Positions 29,945 through 39,461 of a stretch of 64,000 nucleotides of DNA are shown one piece after another. This stretch comes from Caldilineaceae bacterium SB0664_bin_27. Its GTDB lineage: Bacteria; Chloroflexota; Anaerolineae; Caldilineales; Caldilineaceae. The stretch spans positions 1 to 64,000 of the forward strand of contig VXRG01000100.1 of assembly GCA_009838625.1 (NCBI GenBank), read 5' to 3'. The notes under the pieces were generated by a model that had not been told where the DNA came from, did not search any database, and worked only from the letters and a program-made list of their open reading frames with translations. Position numbers and translations under genes: made by a program. How positions within the stretch are numbered: position 1 is the first letter of the stretch; every line of letters starts with the position of its first letter.

Positions 29945-30215
29945 GTGGGAGTCTCCTGAATTGGGCTCTACACGAGGCAATTATAGCACGGGCGGGAACG
30001 TTAGAAAGAACATCCACCCCATACGCGTCCGTTTACGAAAGTGTCCACGGAATTGTCCACGAAGTGCAGGCAGAACCGTAATCAGACTTGAATCCTCTGT
30101 TGGCGAAATTGGGTCTTCTGCCTGTATACTGGGTTTAGTGGGGAGTTCTCATTCTGCAGCACCATTCTGGTAAAGCAAGGACTGCCTCGCCCCCGTACCG
30201 CCTCAGGCCAAAGAG

Positions 30216-31379
30216 ATGGTGACCAGAGAAGAGTTGGAGCAGAGGGAAGCCAGAGAGCTGGCCGCATACGCCATGGCCAGTTGCCGCAGCCGCGGGCGGG
30301 TTCATCCTGCTGCCGAGCACCCCTATCGCACCGCCTACCAGCGGGACCGCGATCGAATCATCCACACAACGGCATTCCGCAGGTTGCAGTACAAGACCCA
30401 GGTTTTTGTTTACAACGAGGGCGATCACTACCGGAACCGGCTGACCCACACCATCGAAGTGGCACAAATTGGCCGCACTCTTGCTCGAACCCTGTCCTGT
30501 AACGAAGACCTGACAGAAGCGATCTGCCTCGCCCATGACCTTGGACACCCACCCTTCGGCCATACCGGCGAAGAAACGCTGGATGACCTCATGCAAGGGC
30601 ACGGCGGCTACGATCACCAGAAGCAGACTTATCGCATAATCACCAGGTTGGAGCGCCGCTACCTCGAGCATCCAGGCCTGAATCTGACATTCGAGGTGCG
30701 TGAAGGGGTGGTGAAGCACGACACCGACTATGACGTTGTCGATGCCCGTGACTACAATCCCGATGAAAAGGGTACCTTGGAATGTCAGGTAAGCAACCTG
30801 GCGGACGAAATTGCTTACAGCACCAGTGATTCAGATGACGGCTTGCGGGCTGGCATTCTGGACCCCCGCGCGTTCCTTGAACTGGCCATCAGCCGGCGCG
30901 TCCTGAACTCACTTGGAGAATCCGCGAACTCGATTGACCTCACTCAGCCCTTGGACCGTTACCGATTCATCCGCCGGTTGGTTGGGATCGAAGTCAACGA
31001 CGCCATCCAGGCCACGGCCGCGAATCTGCGCGCCGCCGGCGTAGAGAGTATCGTCGATCTGCGGGCGCAGACAGCTAACGTCGCAGCATATTCGGATGAA
31101 CTCGCAGAGGAAAACCGGGAGCTGAAACGATTTCTCTTCGATCGCTTTTACCGGCACTACCGTGTAGCCCGCATGGCGGCCAAGGCAGACAGGACGATTC
31201 GCGCCCTCTTTTCCGCATTTGTCGAGGAGCCGGCCCAGCTCCCTCCTGAAACGCAGGCCGACTTTTCTGACCCAGGTACAGACCTCCACCGCGTAGTCTG
31301 CGATTACATCGCCGGCATGACCGACCGCTACGCCATTGCCGAGCACCGCCGACTGTTTGATCCGGAAGAGGTGGTCTAA
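30216..31379 (+). CDS. deoxyguanosinetriphosphate triphosphohydrolase-like protein (HD family)
   Basis: 387 residues with the dGTPase pattern: RDRIIHTTAFRRLQYKTQVF (about 46-65), the metal-binding His78 in NRLTHTIEVAQIGR, HD at 107-108 in CLAHDLGHPPFGHTGE, and a distal Asp in SDSDDGLRAG. The enzyme cleaves dNTPs to deoxynucleoside and tripolyphosphate, helping balance dNTP pools. It is divergent from ftsY and convergent with the membrane-protein gene. A TATACT at 30125-30130 may be its -10 element, but the -35 is poor. Confidence 0.9.
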   Translation: MVTREELEQREARELAAYAMASCRSRGRVHPAAEHPYRTAYQRDRDRIIHTTAFRRLQYKTQVFVYNEGDHYRNRLTHTIEVAQIGRTLARTLSCNEDLTEAICLAHDLGHPPFGHTGEETLDDLMQGHGGYDHQKQTYRIITRLERRYLEHPGLNLTFEVREGVVKHDTDYDVVDARDYNPDEKGTLECQVSNLADEIAYSTSDSDDGLRAGILDPRAFLELAISRRVLNSLGESANSIDLTQPLDRYRFIRRLVGIEVNDAIQATAANLRAAGVESIVDLRAQTANVAAYSDELAEENRELKRFLFDRFYRHYRVARMAAKADRTIRALFSAFVEEPAQLPPETQADFSDPGTDLHRVVCDYIAGMTDRYAIAEHRRLFDPEEVV

Positions 31380-31410
31380 ACACCTGACAACCAGTCGCCT
31401 TCTCTACAGA

Positions 31411-33042
31411 TCACGACTGCACGTGGATAGCCAAGCTTGCGCTGACCGAGCGGAACGGCATTGGCGCCTGCTCGCCGTCCAGGAATGTTAAACTCTTGAT
31501 CGTGCATTCCAGGACAATGTGGTCGGACCGAAGTGTGCAAGTCAGGCCGGGGCGAACCTCGAGTGGGGCCGACGAAGCCGAGCCGCTCCCCTCCTCGAAT
31601 CCGTCCAGCCCCGACACGTCGAAGCCAGGCGAGACAAGGGGCTGGCTGACACTGCGAACGGCCGTGCGGTCATATAGCCAAATGTCGAGAAGCCGTACTT
31701 GGCCCGAAGTCGCGGCAGCGCGGTCCACCGATTCGTTAATTCCCATCCCGCAGGCGCCCAGCAATTCACCGTCCGCTGCGTTGATGGTAAAGCTCTCATC
31801 GTAAGTCTGGACACCGAAAGCGAAATTCGCCTCAAACTGGCCAACCTGCTGCCCGGATGAATGGGAAACCGGCGGCGTTTCCCCCTGAATGCGGACGGAA
31901 TCTACGATCTCAGGCTCCAGCGTCTGGAACCGGGCAAATTCAGTATCCTGTTCAGCAAGCTCCTCGCCGCCGCTTATCTCGTCTGCAGGCATACCTGCGT
32001 CAACACCTGCATCCGTCCCTGTTTCCGGTCTGTCCTGGCCCTCGCGGAATGTCGTCTCGGCTGGAGCCGTTTCCCAACCGTCATCCCATTGTTCCCGGGC
32101 CTCGCCGTCCCGGCGCTCTCCAATCTCTTCGTCTTCGGAAACAGCCGGTAGAGCGCCGGACTGAAACACGTCGTCCCGCCTTCCTGCGTCCCCGTCTGCA
32201 GCCGGCTGCCGCGGGCTCAGCTCCTCTCTTTCCCAGTCAACGTACCGCTCGCCAACCGGCTCATCGTCGCCCGCCTGCTCAGGAGCCGCAGGTGGGGCAT
32301 ACGAAATAGGACTGCCCGGCCCTTGTTCTGGCTCGACCGGCCGCTGTTGCGGCGCAAATGAAGAGCCGGCTTCACCTTCTGCCCAGGGCTCGTGAGACGG
32401 ACCGTCATCATGCTGGCTCCAGGGACCGTCTGCTTCATTCCTCTGGGTTTCCTGAGGGGAGGTTTCGCTGTCCGGCATCCGTGATATGGGAGACCGTTCA
32501 CCTGTACGCAGTTCGTCAACAGACTGTTCTCTGAATACGGGCTCTTCGGTACTTTCCGCATTCTCGGATTCCGCCCCCCTTCGCAGCCAGTTCAGGGTGG
32601 GTTGACGGGGCCTTGCTGGTCTACCCGCAAGAGGTGGAGATTGGGTCCGCCGATCACGCGCGACAGTGGCTTGTTTGGAGCGGCTTCTGCTGAAAGGCAG
32701 CGGAAATGGCGATTCCTTTGAATCCTTGTCCTGAGATTGACGCAAAAGCTGGTAGCCGATGACGACGCCCCCGACCAGCAAAAGCGCCGCGGCTAAATAG
32801 AGCAGCCCTTGATTCACCCACTCCATCAGGACCGAATAGTTGGATTCGGAGTTTCCGCTCTCTTCTGCAGGACTCTCCACTGACTGAGCCGGCGCCGACG
32901 CGGCAGGCGCCGTTGCAGGAGCCGTCCCAGGCGCATCGATCCACTGTACGGGCCACACCCACCAACCGACAAAGAGGCCGAGCGTCAACCCGACCAAACC
33001 GGCCATTAGCAAATGGATGAGTGACCTGTTACGGTCGATCAT
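31411..33042 (-). CDS. two-helix membrane protein with long disordered linker
   Basis: 543 residues. A short N-terminal helix (about 9-27) and a second (about 77-98) flank an Ala/Pro/Ser stretch. From about 105 to 390 the chain is low-complexity, rich in Glu, Pro, Ser and Arg. A compact C-terminal domain (about 400-543) has conserved-looking features: FEANFAFGVQTYDESFTI, then ECTIKSLTFLDGE near the end. No known family recognised. The layout resembles bitopic envelope proteins with a folded tail. It follows manC on the same strand and may be an envelope protein. Function unknown. Confidence 0.7.
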   Translation of the reverse strand: MIDRNRSLIHLLMAGLVGLTLGLFVGWWVWPVQWIDAPGTAPATAPAASAPAQSVESPAEESGNSESNYSVLMEWVNQGLLYLAAALLLVGGVVIGYQLLRQSQDKDSKESPFPLPFSRSRSKQATVARDRRTQSPPLAGRPARPRQPTLNWLRRGAESENAESTEEPVFREQSVDELRTGERSPISRMPDSETSPQETQRNEADGPWSQHDDGPSHEPWAEGEAGSSFAPQQRPVEPEQGPGSPISYAPPAAPEQAGDDEPVGERYVDWEREELSPRQPAADGDAGRRDDVFQSGALPAVSEDEEIGERRDGEAREQWDDGWETAPAETTFREGQDRPETGTDAGVDAGMPADEISGGEELAEQDTEFARFQTLEPEIVDSVRIQGETPPVSHSSGQQVGQFEANFAFGVQTYDESFTINAADGELLGACGMGINESVDRAAATSGQVRLLDIWLYDRTAVRSVSQPLVSPGFDVSGLDGFEEGSGSASSAPLEVRPGLTCTLRSDHIVLECTIKSLTFLDGEQAPMPFRSVSASLAIHVQS

Positions 33043-33079
33043 TTTTCTGACTGCAACTTTCGCCGCGATCGAAGGACCG

Positions 33080-34156
33080 TTAGAGGAATTCGTCGCGATC
33101 AGCGGCCTGCAACTCGGCGACGACCTGCTTCACCTGTTGAATACTTTCCTTTTTGCCGATCAATAGTGCGTCACCGGCATCAATCACGATCAAGTCGTCG
33201 ACGTCGATCAGCGCCACCAGCCGCTCTTGGGCTGCGACAATGTTGCCCCGGCTATTCAACGGCAGGATCTCCCCTTCCACAGGGTAGTTCCCGGCGTCAT
33301 CCTTGGCGACGACTGATTCAAGCGAATCCCAACTTCCCAGGTCGTTCCATCCAACCTGCATCGGCACCACAGCCACTCCGTCGGCGCCTTCCATGAGCCC
33401 ATAGTCTATCGAAATGTCGGGCATGGTCGGCCAGATCTCAGCCAGCACGACTTCCTGTTCCCCGGTGCCAACTGCCGCGGCGATGGAGTTCATCGCATCA
33501 AACAGGTCGGGCATCTGTCTTTCATATTCGTCCAGCAAGCGTTCGACCCGGCTCACGAATATGCCGCCATTCCAGTAGTATCCGCCATCCGCAAGAAAGC
33601 GCTCGGCGGTGGCCTGGTCGGGCTTTTCCAGGAAGCGGTTTACCGCGAAAGTCGGAAGATCTCCTGCCAGCGGCAGACGCCCGTCCTCCCGCTGAATGTA
33701 GCCATAGCCGGTGTGGGCCTTTGTCGGCTCGATTCCCAACACGGAAAGATAGCCTTCGCGAGCGCTTCGCTCCGCCTGCCGTAACGCCCTCTGAAAGCCG
33801 TCAAAGTCCTGAATGAGGTGGTCCGCCGGCAAAACCGCAACCACTTCATCCGGATCGCGCCGCTTCAGATGCGCGCAAGCGAGCGCAATCGCCGGGGCCG
33901 TGTTGCGGCCTTCCGGCTCCACCAGCACATTCGAGTCGGGCAGACCGTCCAACTGCAGGGCGCAGAGATCGGCATAGCGTCTGCCCGTAACTACATAGGT
34001 GTCCTCCATGCTGACGAGCCCCTCGAGCCGGGCGACGGTTGACTGAATCATCGTCTGGCCGCTGCCGGTGACGTCGCTGAACTGTTTTGGAGTGCTTTGC
34101 CGGCTGCGGGGCCACAATCGTGTACCTACACCGCCGGCCAGAATTACAGCGTACAT
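33080..34156 (-). CDS. manC: mannose-1-phosphate guanylyltransferase
   Basis: 358 residues with the nucleotidyltransferase signature AGGVGTRLWPRSRQSTPKQF (about 7-26), ADHLI for metal/nucleotide binding, GYGYIQ, FLEKPD and DISIDYGLMEGADG. The enzyme makes GDP-mannose from mannose 1-phosphate and GTP. There is no C-terminal phosphomannose isomerase domain, so it is the single-function form. It is 13 bases after dprA and supplies GDP-mannose to glycosyltransferases such as the GT4 at 22162. Confidence 0.9.
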   Translation of the reverse strand: MYAVILAGGVGTRLWPRSRQSTPKQFSDVTGSGQTMIQSTVARLEGLVSMEDTYVVTGRRYADLCALQLDGLPDSNVLVEPEGRNTAPAIALACAHLKRRDPDEVVAVLPADHLIQDFDGFQRALRQAERSAREGYLSVLGIEPTKAHTGYGYIQREDGRLPLAGDLPTFAVNRFLEKPDQATAERFLADGGYYWNGGIFVSRVERLLDEYERQMPDLFDAMNSIAAAVGTGEQEVVLAEIWPTMPDISIDYGLMEGADGVAVVPMQVGWNDLGSWDSLESVVAKDDAGNYPVEGEILPLNSRGNIVAAQERLVALIDVDDLIVIDAGDALLIGKKESIQQVKQVVAELQAADRDEFL

Positions 34157-34168
34157 TTGGTGACAATA

Positions 34169-35257
34169 TCAGTTGACGCGTACATACTGCAGCAGCCCCA
34201 CCTGGCGTACCAGGCCCTTGAGCTCCATCATTGCCAGCAAACTGCTGACCTCCGAGGTCTCCAGTGGGGCCGCCCGCACGATTTCATTCATGTGCTGCGG
34301 CTCGGTCGAAATATGTTGGAGAATCATCTCCTCTGTCGGCGATGCCGGGACCGTGACGCGGGCCTCCTGCTGCGCGACTGCGTCCGCAATCTGGAGACGT
34401 TCCAGCAGATCGCTGGTGGACGTTACGGGGATTGCGCCGTCCCGAATCAGCCGGTTGCAACCTGTGCTGCCCGGACTGAGAATCGAACCCGGAACTGCAA
34501 ATACGTCGCGAGACTGTTCCGCGGCAAAACTGGCAGTAATCAGCGCGCCGCTGCGTTTACCGGCTTCGACGACGATCACGGCCAGGCTCAGCCCGCTGAT
34601 GATGCGGTTTCGGGGCGGAAAGTTGCTGGCCTCCGGCCTTGTTCCCATCGGGTACTCGCTGACCAATGCGCCCTGTTCGATGATCTGCAGCGCCAGCTTA
34701 CGGTTCCTCGCCGGGTAGATCTGGTCGACCCCGCTCCCCAAAACAGCGATCGTTCGGCCGCCGGCGTCGAGGGCGGCCTGATGTGCGATTGCGTCTACAC
34801 CCAGTGCCAGCCCGCTAATCACGGTTATGCCGTGCCGACCCAATTCAGTGCCCAGCTCACGGGCCACCTCCCGCCCGTAGGTGGAAGCTTGCCGCGTGCC
34901 GACAATGGCCACTGCCAGCTCGTCCTGTTCCTCGAGCTGGCCCCGAACGTACAGGACCGGTGGGGGTTGTGGAACCTTGCGCAGGTTGGCGGGATAGCAG
35001 TCCAAGTCCCAGCAGAAGACGCCGCAACCGCTGCGCAAAACCCTGTCCAACTCTGCTTTGGGGTCCAGACGCTGCCGGGCATTCAACAGGTTTTCGATAC
35101 TGCGCCGGTCGAGACCTGCCTCCTGCAACGTCTGTATGGGCGCCTTCCAGGCCTCGGCGATGCCTCCGCATTTTTCCAGCAGCGCGGACAGCCGCGCAGG
35201 TCCAATGCCGGGCACACGGTTGAAGGCAATCCAAAAAGCTCGCTCGTCCATATTCAC
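34169..35257 (-). CDS. dprA: DNA-processing protein DprA
   Basis: 362 residues. An N-terminal helix-hairpin-helix/SAM-like region (about 10-60) is followed by the DprA Rossmann core with VAIVGTRQASTYGREVA, SGLALGVDAIAHQAAL, VLGSGVDQIYPARN, SEYPMGT, FPPRNRIISGLS and AGKRSGALITA. A C-terminal winged-helix-like region (ISTEPQHMNEIVRAAP) follows. DprA binds single-stranded DNA and loads RecA during natural transformation. No other competence genes are adjacent. The order rpsP-khpA-rimM-dprA is likely one transcription unit. Confidence 0.92.
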   Translation of the reverse strand: MNMDERAFWIAFNRVPGIGPARLSALLEKCGGIAEAWKAPIQTLQEAGLDRRSIENLLNARQRLDPKAELDRVLRSGCGVFCWDLDCYPANLRKVPQPPPVLYVRGQLEEQDELAVAIVGTRQASTYGREVARELGTELGRHGITVISGLALGVDAIAHQAALDAGGRTIAVLGSGVDQIYPARNRKLALQIIEQGALVSEYPMGTRPEASNFPPRNRIISGLSLAVIVVEAGKRSGALITASFAAEQSRDVFAVPGSILSPGSTGCNRLIRDGAIPVTSTSDLLERLQIADAVAQQEARVTVPASPTEEMILQHISTEPQHMNEIVRAAPLETSEVSSLLAMMELKGLVRQVGLLQYVRVN

Positions 35258-35295
35258 GCGAAAGAGTTCAAATGCCAGCGGCTGCCGGTTCCCGG

Positions 35296-35913
35296 TTACT
35301 CTCCACCTTCTTCGAGTAACCCAGGCTGCAGGCGAACGGTCAAAGTTCCGGCCTCAATGTCCACGGATCGCACGACCTCCTCCAGGGCAGGGATCAGCAG
35401 GTCCCGGTCACGGTTAACACCCGGCGCCGGTCGGACAATGTAGACCTCGTTCGCCCCGGTAAACAGTACATCGACCACTTCGCCCAACTGGCTCCTGGAC
35501 TCTGTTTGCACTGTCAGGCCGACAATGTCGTGAACCCAATAGGAGTCATCTTCCAACTCCATTGCAGCCTCTTCCGGAATGTACAGCCACTCATTATAGA
35601 GATCTTCGGCTCCGTATCTGTCCGAAATCTCGGAAAACTGGACCAGGAAAATACCTTTATGAGGCCGCGACGCTGTGATCTCCGCCAGGAGCAGCTCCTT
35701 TCCGACCAGGAGTTGCTGCCCTGGATCGAAGCGGGAGTCAAAGTCGGTATGCGATTCAATCTTCACTTCTCCACGCAGACCATGCGCGCCAAGGACTCGA
35801 CCGACGGCAAGGTGCCCGTCAGGGACCGAGGTTGAGCGCTGACGAAAGCGGCTCTCACGTGGACGGCGGCCCCTGCCAGGCCGGCCGCGCTTTGTCTTTG
35901 ATCGGTTTCTCAT
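35296..35913 (-). CDS. rimM: ribosome maturation factor RimM
   Basis: 205 residues. The RimM core has HLAVGRVLGAHGLRGEVKI (about 34-52), a PRC-barrel-like region with VHDIVGLTV and LGEVVDVLFTGANEVYIV, and the LLIPAL end motif. The first 33 residues form an Arg/Lys/Ser-rich extension (RGRPGRGRRPRESR) not part of the usual core. No better in-frame start was seen, so it may be genuine. RimM assists 16S rRNA/30S head assembly and normally lies with rpsP, as here. Confidence 0.9.
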   Translation of the reverse strand: MRNRSKTKRGRPGRGRRPRESRFRQRSTSVPDGHLAVGRVLGAHGLRGEVKIESHTDFDSRFDPGQQLLVGKELLLAEITASRPHKGIFLVQFSEISDRYGAEDLYNEWLYIPEEAAMELEDDSYWVHDIVGLTVQTESRSQLGEVVDVLFTGANEVYIVRPAPGVNRDRDLLIPALEEVVRSVDIEAGTLTVRLQPGLLEEGGE

Positions 35914-36043
35914 TCTGACAGTTCCAGCGCCCGCAGATTCATTCTCTTTGTCAGGTGACCGTCCTGTCTAAATCACGTCGCCGAAAACTGCGGCCAAACC
36001 GTTCAATCATTTGACCGCCCGTCCCTTCATCAAGAGGAATCAA

Positions 36044-36082
36044 GGCCCGCCTTCCCCAGGGGAGCCAGGGACCAGGCGGGCC
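36044..36082 (-). repeat. inverted repeat in the khpA-rimM gap
   Basis: GGCCCGCC (36044-36051) and GGCGGGCC (36075-36082) form an 8-bp stem enclosing a smaller CCCC-AG-GGGG palindrome at about 36054-36063. It lies in the 240-base gap between khpA and rimM, unusually long for this cluster. No U tract was seen. It could be a processing site or a regulator of rimM. Confidence 0.4.
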
Positions 36083-36153
36083 AGTTTGCGGTCGTGAAAA
36101 CGGGCAGTTCCAAGCGGTCTGCCTGCAACGGAGGAATTAAACTGTTGCAGCGG

Positions 36154-36381
36154 CTACATGATTTTCAGAATCACATCACGCGACTGGCGAATCGACGCGA
36201 CCTTCAGCACGGACCGCATAGCGTTGGCTACTCTCCCGTTCTTGCCGATCACTCTTCCGGCATCCTCCGGAGCAACCTGCAGGCGCAGAACCACCCTTTC
36301 CCGGTATACGCGTTCCGAAACGTGCACCTCATCGGGAGACTCCACGAGAGCTCTTGCCATGAATTCGACCAGTTCTTTCAT
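36154..36381 (-). CDS. khpA: KH-domain RNA-binding protein KhpA
   Basis: 75 residues, the usual length of KhpA. It consists of a single KH domain with the GxxG loop in VIGKNGRVANAMRSV (about 43-57) and VHVSERVYRERVVLRLQV before it. KhpA binds RNA, often with KhpB, and affects cell division and envelope genes. The 5' neighbour rpsP is 15 bases away, as in many genomes. Confidence 0.9.
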   Translation of the reverse strand: MKELVEFMARALVESPDEVHVSERVYRERVVLRLQVAPEDAGRVIGKNGRVANAMRSVLKVASIRQSRDVILKIM

Positions 36382-36396
36382 CGGATGCTCTCTCTA

Positions 36397-36717
36397 TCAG
36401 GCAGCTTCCGGCTCTGCCGGCGCCTCTTCGGCTGCCCCGTCTGACCCGGCTTCAACCTCTTTCAGCTTGCCGTGTTCATCTGTGATTCCGGTCTTTTTCA
36501 ACAATCGGGCCACGGCCTCACTGGGCTGGGCGCCGACACGCAACCAGTGACCGGCGCGTTCGCTCTTGACGTTGATAGTGGGTGGATCTGTCATTGGATC
36601 GTACGTGCCGATGTTTTCAATGAATCGACCGTCCCGCGGGCTGCGCTGGTCGGCCACGACAATTCGGTAAAATGGCTTCTTTTTGGCGCCCATGCGGCGC
36701 AAACGGATGCGGACCAC
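36397..36717 (-). CDS. rpsP: 30S ribosomal protein S16
   Basis: 106 residues. [20 protein letters not shown] (1-20) followed by [21 protein letters not shown] is the S16 signature. The C-terminus carries an acidic Ala/Glu tail of about 20 residues ([13 protein letters not shown]). It stabilises the 30S body. The gene is about 106 bases after ffh. Confidence 0.95.
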   Translation of the reverse strand: MVRIRLRRMGAKKKPFYRIVVADQRSPRDGRFIENIGTYDPMTDPPTINVKSERAGHWLRVGAQPSEAVARLLKKTGITDEHGKLKEVEAGSDGAAEEAPAEPEAA

Positions 36718-36823
36718 TGATTACGACTCCTTGGTTACTGGCTTTCAATAATCGTTTTATAACAGTTCGCCGGTTACGAACCCGGCATGCCTTTACGTTA
36801 CGGCGTTCCTGATTCTGATGCCT

Positions 36824-38218
36824 TCAAGAAAGGCGTCCCTGACGCAACGACGCCAGAATTCCCTCAGAATCCGGTTCGCGCTGGCGCTGGCGTCGTCGCC
36901 GCCTCTTCTTCGTTCCGCCCTGATCGCCGAGCATGCCCGCTTGCTTCATCATCTTCTGCATATCTCGGAATCGTTTGACGAGCTGATTGACGTCCTCTAC
37001 GGATGTGCCGCTCCCAGTTGCGATCCGGCGCCGCCGGCTCGCGTTGAGCACACTGGGCAGGCGTCTTTCCTGCGTCGTCATACTGTTTATTATGGCTTCG
37101 ATCTGCTTGAGGTCGGAGTTGATGTCCTGGCCGTCAAGCTGCTTGGCCATCTGCCCCATACCCGGAACCATCTTCAAAATGTCCTGGATAGAGCCCAGTC
37201 GTTGAAGCTTCTCCAACTGATCGCGGAAGTCTTCGAAATCGAACTGACCACCGGCCAACCTCTCTTCCATCGCCAGGGCATCCTCTTCACTGATGCCGTC
37301 CGAGGCCTTCTCGATCAGTGTCAGTACGTCCCCCATGCCGAGGATTCGCCCTGCCAGCCGGTCCGAATGGAACGGTTCGAGCCCGTCCATCTTTTCGCTC
37401 GTGCCGAGAAACTTGATGGGAACGCCCGTTACCTGGCGGATGCTGAGCGCAGCCCCGCCCCTGGCATCCCCGTCAATCTTAGTCATGACCAGCCCAGTAA
37501 CCGGCACCCGCTCGTGGAAGCCCTGGGCGACCGACACGGCCTCCTGCCCCGTCATTGCGTCGACCACCAGCAGTACATCCGCAGGTCGCGCCACCAGGCG
37601 AATCTGCTCCAATTCCTGCATCATCGATTCGTCAATCTGCAAGCGGCCGGCCGTGTCCAGAATCAAGACGGTATAGGCTTTCTCTCGGGCAATTCGCATC
37701 GCATTCTTGACGATAGTGCTGGGCGCGACCTCCGTTCCTTCGTTGTGGACCGGGATATCGATCTGCCGGGCCAAAGTCTCCAACTGCGCGATCGCCGCTG
37801 GTCGGTAGATGTCAGCTGCGACCAGCAAAGGGCGCTGCCCCTGCTTGCGAAGACGCAGCGCAAGTTTTGCAGCCATCGTCGTCTTGCCTGCCCCCTGCAA
37901 ACCAACCAGCATGAGAACGAGAGGCGGCGGCCCGGACAGGTTCAGCGGCGCCGGATCACCCAGAAGCTTGACCAACTCCTCGTTGACGATCTTGACAACC
38001 TGTTGAGCCGGCGTGAGGCTTTCCATCACCTCCAAACCGATTGCCCGCTCCTTTATCCGCCCAACGAACTCTCTGACAACCTTATAGTTGACATCGGCCT
38101 CAAGAAGGGCCAGCCGTACTTCACGCAGTGCCGCGTTCACATCGCGCTCTGAGAGCCTGCCGCGAGTGGCCAGATTCTCAAATACCCCTTGAAGCTTGTC
38201 AGACAGACTTTCAAACAC
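36824..38218 (-). CDS. ffh: signal recognition particle protein Ffh
   Basis: 464 residues from GTG at 38218 (VFESLSDKLQGVFENL), which matches the normal Ffh N-terminus; the frame is open 132 bases further but that part is not Ffh-like. NG domain: GLQGAGKTT, DIYRPAA, DTAGRLQ, TKIDGDARGG. The M domain is Met-rich (MVPGMGQMAKQL; MMKQAGML), and the C-terminus has a basic run KKRRRRRQRQR. Ffh binds signal sequences and 4.5S RNA and pairs with FtsY. Start of the ffh-rpsP-khpA-rimM group. Confidence 0.93.
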   Translation of the reverse strand: MFESLSDKLQGVFENLATRGRLSERDVNAALREVRLALLEADVNYKVVREFVGRIKERAIGLEVMESLTPAQQVVKIVNEELVKLLGDPAPLNLSGPPPLVLMLVGLQGAGKTTMAAKLALRLRKQGQRPLLVAADIYRPAAIAQLETLARQIDIPVHNEGTEVAPSTIVKNAMRIAREKAYTVLILDTAGRLQIDESMMQELEQIRLVARPADVLLVVDAMTGQEAVSVAQGFHERVPVTGLVMTKIDGDARGGAALSIRQVTGVPIKFLGTSEKMDGLEPFHSDRLAGRILGMGDVLTLIEKASDGISEEDALAMEERLAGGQFDFEDFRDQLEKLQRLGSIQDILKMVPGMGQMAKQLDGQDINSDLKQIEAIINSMTTQERRLPSVLNASRRRRIATGSGTSVEDVNQLVKRFRDMQKMMKQAGMLGDQGGTKKRRRRRQRQREPDSEGILASLRQGRLS

Positions 38219-38470
38219 GTTGTCTTTCCCGTTTGCTTCTCTCAACTGCCAATCTGCGACAACACAGATGCCCTGTTCTGGACTGGAACGGGTGTGCCGG
38301 GCTAAAGTCAGGTCACACAGCACAGCAACGGTCGCGCCGCGCGCAGCCATTCCCCAAAGTTTATACTGAATTGGGCATTTCTGCCAATAGGGAGACCCGC
38401 CGGGAATACTGGCAAAACGGGGCGAGGAGCCTTCAGGTCGCGGGCGCTGCGGCGGCAGGATCCGCCTGAC

Positions 38471-39079
38471 TCAGTTGCCCGTGGGCTCCTCTCCCTGGGA
38501 TGTCGACGTGCGTACGTAAACTTCATGGATGCGCTGGACCGCAGTGATGTTCGTCATCACCGCCAGCACCCACAGGACGGGCAGCACAAGTCCCAGAATC
38601 AGTCCGGCAATGAGCAAAACGAGACGCTCCGGTCTTTGTAGAATTCCTGCCTTACATTCGACATCCAGCCCTTCGGCCCTGGCTCGGGTGTAGCTGACTG
38701 CCCAGGAGCCGACCAGAGTAAAGAAGATCAGAAGGAGGTGGGTCTGAGTGTTACTCTGATTGGCATAATATATCGCCAGTCCCAGGAATGTTATGCTTTC
38801 GGAGTAACGGTCCAGTGTACTGTCCAGAAAGGCGCCGAACTTGCTCTCAGTTTGACTCAGACGCGCCAGTGCGCCGTCAACCATATCGAACATCGCTGCC
38901 ACCCACAGCACACATCCGCCGATTCTCAGAATACCCGCGGCCAACATGGCTGCGGAGCCGATCGTCAGCGCAAAGCCGGCCAAAGAGACCATGTTCGGAG
39001 TTACGCCGATGCCATGCAGCCAGCGAACGATTGCGCCCACCGCAGAAGAAAGCATTGGCCGAACGTGCTTCGCCAACAT
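38471..39079 (-). CDS. CDP-alcohol phosphatidyltransferase
   Basis: 202 residues, about five or six membrane helices. The signature D-G-x2-A-R-x8-G-x3-D-x3-D is present as DMVDGALARLSQTESKFGAF followed by LDSTLDR (about 65-91). The family transfers phosphatidyl groups from CDP-diacylglycerol to an alcohol such as glycerol phosphate, inositol phosphate or serine; the exact acceptor cannot be read from the sequence. It precedes ffh by about 250 bases. Confidence 0.87.
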   Translation of the reverse strand: MLAKHVRPMLSSAVGAIVRWLHGIGVTPNMVSLAGFALTIGSAAMLAAGILRIGGCVLWVAAMFDMVDGALARLSQTESKFGAFLDSTLDRYSESITFLGLAIYYANQSNTQTHLLLIFFTLVGSWAVSYTRARAEGLDVECKAGILQRPERLVLLIAGLILGLVLPVLWVLAVMTNITAVQRIHEVYVRTSTSQGEEPTGN

Positions 39080-39356
39080 CGATCGACTTCTTTCAGAATC
39101 TCTTGGGTAGGTGGAATGGGTTTGGACAGGTCGGGTGCAGTATACATTCCCCGCGCCACGATGGCAAGAAGCCGGCGAAAGGGCGTTTATCCTGGATCTG
39201 GTGTGGGCACGGCAGGGGTTAGGCGCGAGTGGTCAGAGCTGCAGTGGACAGAGTTGCGGCAGTAGTCAGTGACTGCGGTGACTGATAGAGGATAAGCGCG
39301 GCTAGCGTGCGCGGCCTTGCGCGATTAGGCCGTTTGCGGCAGTAAACAGCTCTGCT

Positions 39357-39391
39357 GAAAAAAATCAACGAGCCGTTTGATTCAACGGCTC
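39357..39391 (-). terminator. intrinsic terminator, minus strand
   Basis: GAGCCGTT (39370-39377) and AACGGCTC (39384-39391) form an 8-bp stem with a six-base loop. Read on the minus strand it is followed by GTTGATTTTTTT. It could end transcription from the phosphodiesterase gene, although that stop is over 600 bases away, or from an undetected RNA. Confidence 0.55.
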
Positions 39392-39415
39392 AAAAAAGGG
39401 AGCACAGAAGGGTTT

Positions 39416-39461
39416 TGGCACAAAATGGCACAAAATGGCACAAAATGGCACAATTTGGCAC
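39416..39461. repeat. 10-bp tandem repeat TGGCACAAAA
   Basis: Units at 39416 (TTGGCA-related), 39426, 39436 and 39446 are TGGCACAAAA or close variants; the fourth ends AATT and a partial TGGCAC follows at 39456. The 10-base period equals one helical turn, as in iteron-like protein-binding arrays, but it may be simple slippage. Confidence 0.65.

Noticed and set aside
34097-35443. 448-codon plus-strand frame over dprA
   Set aside because: dprA motifs dominate; the frame crosses into rimM with no gene-like signals.
36818-38152. 444-codon plus-strand frame overlapping ffh
   Set aside because: Ffh is fully supported on the other strand and no domain is seen in this frame.
39416-39461. CRISPR-like array
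   Set aside because: The unit is only 10 bases with no spacers, so it is a simple tandem repeat.
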